Assembly: GCA_003232445.1 (NCBI GenBank)
Contig: QIJM01000182.1
Location: 1-7,613, forward strand
Length of the DNA: 7,613 nt
Origin: Paraglaciecola arctica
GTDB lineage: Bacteria > Pseudomonadota > Gammaproteobacteria > Enterobacterales > Alteromonadaceae
Direction: 5' to 3'
Position numbers and translations under genes: made by a program. The notes beneath the pieces were generated by a model. It searched no databases. It had not been told where the DNA came from and saw only the letters and a list, made by a program, of their open reading frames with translations. Positions 6,145 through 7,613 of this stretch are shown here, piece by piece. How positions within the stretch are numbered: the first letter of the stretch is position 1; every line of letters begins with the position of its first letter.

Positions 6145-7368
6145 ATGCGTATTTCCACAGGGCAACTTTACGATCGTAGTATTCAAGCTGTATTGAATAA
6201 CCAAGCGGATTTATCAAATATTCAGCAACAATTATCTTCAGGCAAAAAACTATTGCGTCCGTCAGATGATCCTGTGGGAGCCGCGCAGGTCATAAGATTG
6301 ACCGAAGAGATTGATTTGATTGCCCAGTATAAAAAAAATTATAATTTATTGACCAATAGTTTGGAGCAAGAAGAAACTGTTTTAAGCAGTGTGAATAATG
6401 CGATTAACCGTGCTCGAGTATTAATGATCCAGTCGGGCAATGGCATTATCAGTGCTGGAGACAGAAAAGCGATTGCTATAGAAATCGGCCAAATTCGTGA
6501 TCAAGTGTTTGATTTAATGAATAGCCGAGACTCTTCTGGAAAATATATTTTTGCTGGGTTTCAGTCAGGATCACCCGCATTTAGTTTCGACGCGAGTGCC
6601 GCAGGTAACAAATACAACTTCGAAGGAGACGGAGGTGAGAACGAAATTCAGGTGTCGGATAATATTCGATTACAAATGAATAACTCGGGGCTGAGTATAT
6701 TTGAAGATGTTTTAGCTCGATTAAAATCTACTATCACTGGCTCTGTAGGGGCAACATCTGCATCGTTAGCGTTACAAGGGCAAAGCGCTTTTGATAAGTT
6801 TCATGAAAATAATTATGATGCAGTAAACCCAGCTAATAACGAATTTCAAGTCAGTATTATTTCAGCCACTCAAGCCCAAATAACCAATGTAGGTACAGGT
6901 GTTGTGTTAGATACTGTTGACTTTTTAAGTGGTAGTGCATTTTTGTACAATGGTTTAGAGCTTAATATTGAGGGTGTTACAGGTGACACAGTTAATTTTC
7001 AATTAGAGAGCTCAGAGAAGAAAAATATAGCTGAAACACTGAATGATTTTGCCAATGCATTGAATAACGACAATATTGGTGACGGAGACTTTGATAAAGC
7101 GTTATCAGATGCTCTGATTGGTGTGGATAATTCATTAACGAGTATCGCTAATGCCATCTCTAAAATTGGTGGCCGGATCAATGTTGCTGACTCTGTACTT
7201 GCTTCAAATCTAGACTTGGAAATAGTTAATAAATCGGCACGCTCGAGCATAGAAGATGTAGATTACGCCGAAGCAGTGTCAGAACTTAGCCGACAAGAAA
7301 CTGCATTACAGGCAGCTCAAGCGACTTTTGCTCGGGTGACAGGCACTTCGTTATTTGATTTTATCTAG
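6145..7368 (+). CDS. flgL: FlgL, hook-filament junction protein 3 (HAP3)
   Basis: FlgL forms the second junction layer, between FlgK and the flagellin filament, and is a flagellin-family protein exported by the flagellar system. The product is 407 residues, against 317 in Salmonella. The N-terminal D0/D1 domain starts MRISTGQLYDRSI and has QQLSSGKKLLRPSDDPVGAAQVIRL (28-52), the FlgL/flagellin signature, followed by coiled-coil helices to about residue 130 and GKYIFAGFQ (132-140). The C-terminal D1/D0 helices cover about 313-407 and end LQAAQATFARVTGTSLFDFI, as in FlgL. The extra length is in the middle (about 195-305) and includes a beta-module resembling those in FlgK. It has no cysteine. 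It starts 16 bp after flgK with a weak GGA (6135-6137) seven bases before ATG. It is the last gene on this strand in the window. Confidence 0.97.
   Translation: MRISTGQLYDRSIQAVLNNQADLSNIQQQLSSGKKLLRPSDDPVGAAQVIRLTEEIDLIAQYKKNYNLLTNSLEQEETVLSSVNNAINRARVLMIQSGNGIISAGDRKAIAIEIGQIRDQVFDLMNSRDSSGKYIFAGFQSGSPAFSFDASAAGNKYNFEGDGGENEIQVSDNIRLQMNNSGLSIFEDVLARLKSTITGSVGATSASLALQGQSAFDKFHENNYDAVNPANNEFQVSIISATQAQITNVGTGVVLDTVDFLSGSAFLYNGLELNIEGVTGDTVNFQLESSEKKNIAETLNDFANALNNDNIGDGDFDKALSDALIGVDNSLTSIANAISKIGGRINVADSVLASNLDLEIVNKSARSSIEDVDYAEAVSELSRQETALQAAQATFARVTGTSLFDFI
6331..6338 (+). repeat. Eight-A homopolymer within flgL
   Basis: Eight consecutive A span codons 63-65 (aaa aaa aat, Lys-Lys-Asn) in the N-terminal coiled coil. 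The frame is intact. Runs of seven A or T also occur in flgG (662-668), flgJ and flgK, so this is only slightly above the local background. Confidence 0.9.
6841..7050 (+). other. FlgL beta-module resembling the FlgK modules (residues about 233-302)
   Basis: The segment starts EFQVSIISATQAQITNVG and ends with NGLELNIEGVTGDTVNFQL, then EKKNIAETLNDFANAL. Its Y/F-Q-V strand and the G-[ILF]-[ED]-L...G-D pattern parallel both FlgK modules. It lies where FlgL is longer than the Salmonella protein, so it is probably a surface domain. The boundaries are estimates by eye. Confidence 0.45.
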
Positions 7369-7427
7369 ACTCAATTTTGCTTGGTGTGTAAAAGTTCAAC
7401 AAACCCTTATTTTAGCTAAATACACAC
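7369..7427. other. Convergent flgL / sialidase-like gene junction, imperfect hairpin only
   Basis: Only 27 bp separate the two stop codons (7368 and 7396). Across the junction, gtgtgta (7384-7390) pairs with tacacac (7421-7427), and the loop contains the palindrome tttagctaaa (7411-7420). The loop is long, the stem is AT-rich and there is no T run right after it, so this is a doubtful terminator. Most of the structure lies inside the 3' end of the - strand gene. Confidence 0.25.
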
Positions 7428-7613
7428 TGCTTTTGTTGTCCTCATGAGATGAATAATAACTGATATAAAGCATACCTTCTTTTAACACTAAACCGGGATA
7501 ACCATTGTCTCCAGCAGAGGGCAAAATCAACAATTCTTGTAAACTTCCATTCGATAAATCCATTTTGAGTAACCCCGTTACAAGTCGCCCTTGTTTGACT
7601 ATTCTGCCTGCTA
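7396..7613 (-). CDS. Sialidase/BNR-like beta-propeller protein (C-terminal fragment)
   Basis: On the - strand an open frame enters from the window edge and ends at TGA (7398-7396), giving 71 residues; the start lies beyond the window. The segment reads GLLKMDLSNGSLQELLILP, then GDNGYPGLVLKEGMLYISYY, SSHEDNKSSVYLAKIRVC. The pattern YPG-hydrophobic-V-x-(D/E)G-x-L-(Y/W)-(I/V)-SYYSSHE...S-(I/V)YLAK resembles the closing blade of exo-alpha-sialidase-like (BNR-repeat) proteins, as I recall them. No Asp box (SxDxGxxW) is visible in this part, so activity cannot be judged. It converges on flgL with a 27-bp gap and is probably unrelated to motility. It is too short for the ORF cut-off because it is truncated, but codon use and the family pattern support a real gene. 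The product call is moderately sure; another beta-propeller hydrolase is possible. Confidence 0.7.
   Translation of the reverse strand, partial: AGRIVKQGRLVTGLLKMDLSNGSLQELLILPSAGDNGYPGLVLKEGMLYISYYSSHEDNKSSVYLAKIRVC

Noticed and set aside
7069..7104. EF-hand-like calcium loop in FlgL (NDNIGDGDFDKAL)
   Set aside because: The acidic residues do not follow the DxDxDG...E spacing, and the segment lies at the start of the C-terminal helices of a flagellin-type protein.
7384..7427. Strong bidirectional terminator between flgL and the convergent gene
   Set aside because: The stem is seven AT-rich pairs around a 30-base loop without an adjacent T run on the flgL side, so it does not meet the usual pattern of an intrinsic terminator.

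Overview
This window is a stretch of the flagellar rod, ring and hook-junction gene cluster of a Gram-negative, polar- or peritrichous-flagellated gammaproteobacterium. In order on the + strand it holds flgF (3' end only), flgG, flgH, flgI, flgJ, flgK and flgL. The presence of flgH and flgI (L and P rings) means an outer membrane. A two-domain FlgJ with a C-terminal glucosaminidase is typical of beta- and gammaproteobacteria. Moderate AT-richness and the sequence style of the proteins suggest a marine Alteromonadales-type organism (Alteromonas/Glaciecola/Paraglaciecola-like). This is an inference from family resemblance, not a database result.

Layout: the last 71 codons of flgF (1-216) are followed by a 143-bp gap. 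That gap holds an 11-bp tandem array (unit catagttgttg) and a 24-bp tandem duplication that copies the flgF stop codon. Then come flgG (360-1148), flgH (1165-1863), flgI (1877-2968), flgJ (2977-3969), flgK (3966-6128) and flgL (6145-7368). From flgG onward the genes are packed with gaps of 8-16 bp or a 4-bp ATGA overlap (flgJ/flgK), so they read as one transcription unit. After flgL a convergent gene begins on the - strand (7396-7613, C-terminal 71 residues only). It looks like the closing blade of a sialidase/BNR-type beta-propeller and marks the edge of the flagellar cluster.

How the genes work together: FlgF and FlgG build the proximal and distal rod. FlgJ caps the growing rod and cuts peptidoglycan so that it can pass. 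FlgI (P ring, periplasm) and FlgH (L ring, outer-membrane lipoprotein) form the bushing around the rod. FlgK and FlgL are the two junction proteins between hook and filament.

Nothing here is a new system. The items most worth a second look are the 11-bp array and stop-codon duplication between flgF and flgG, an 8-G tract early in flgK that could slip, a beta-module that appears twice in an enlarged FlgK and once in FlgL, loss of both of the FlgI cysteines that form a disulfide in E. coli, and a sialidase-like gene directly against the flagellar operon.
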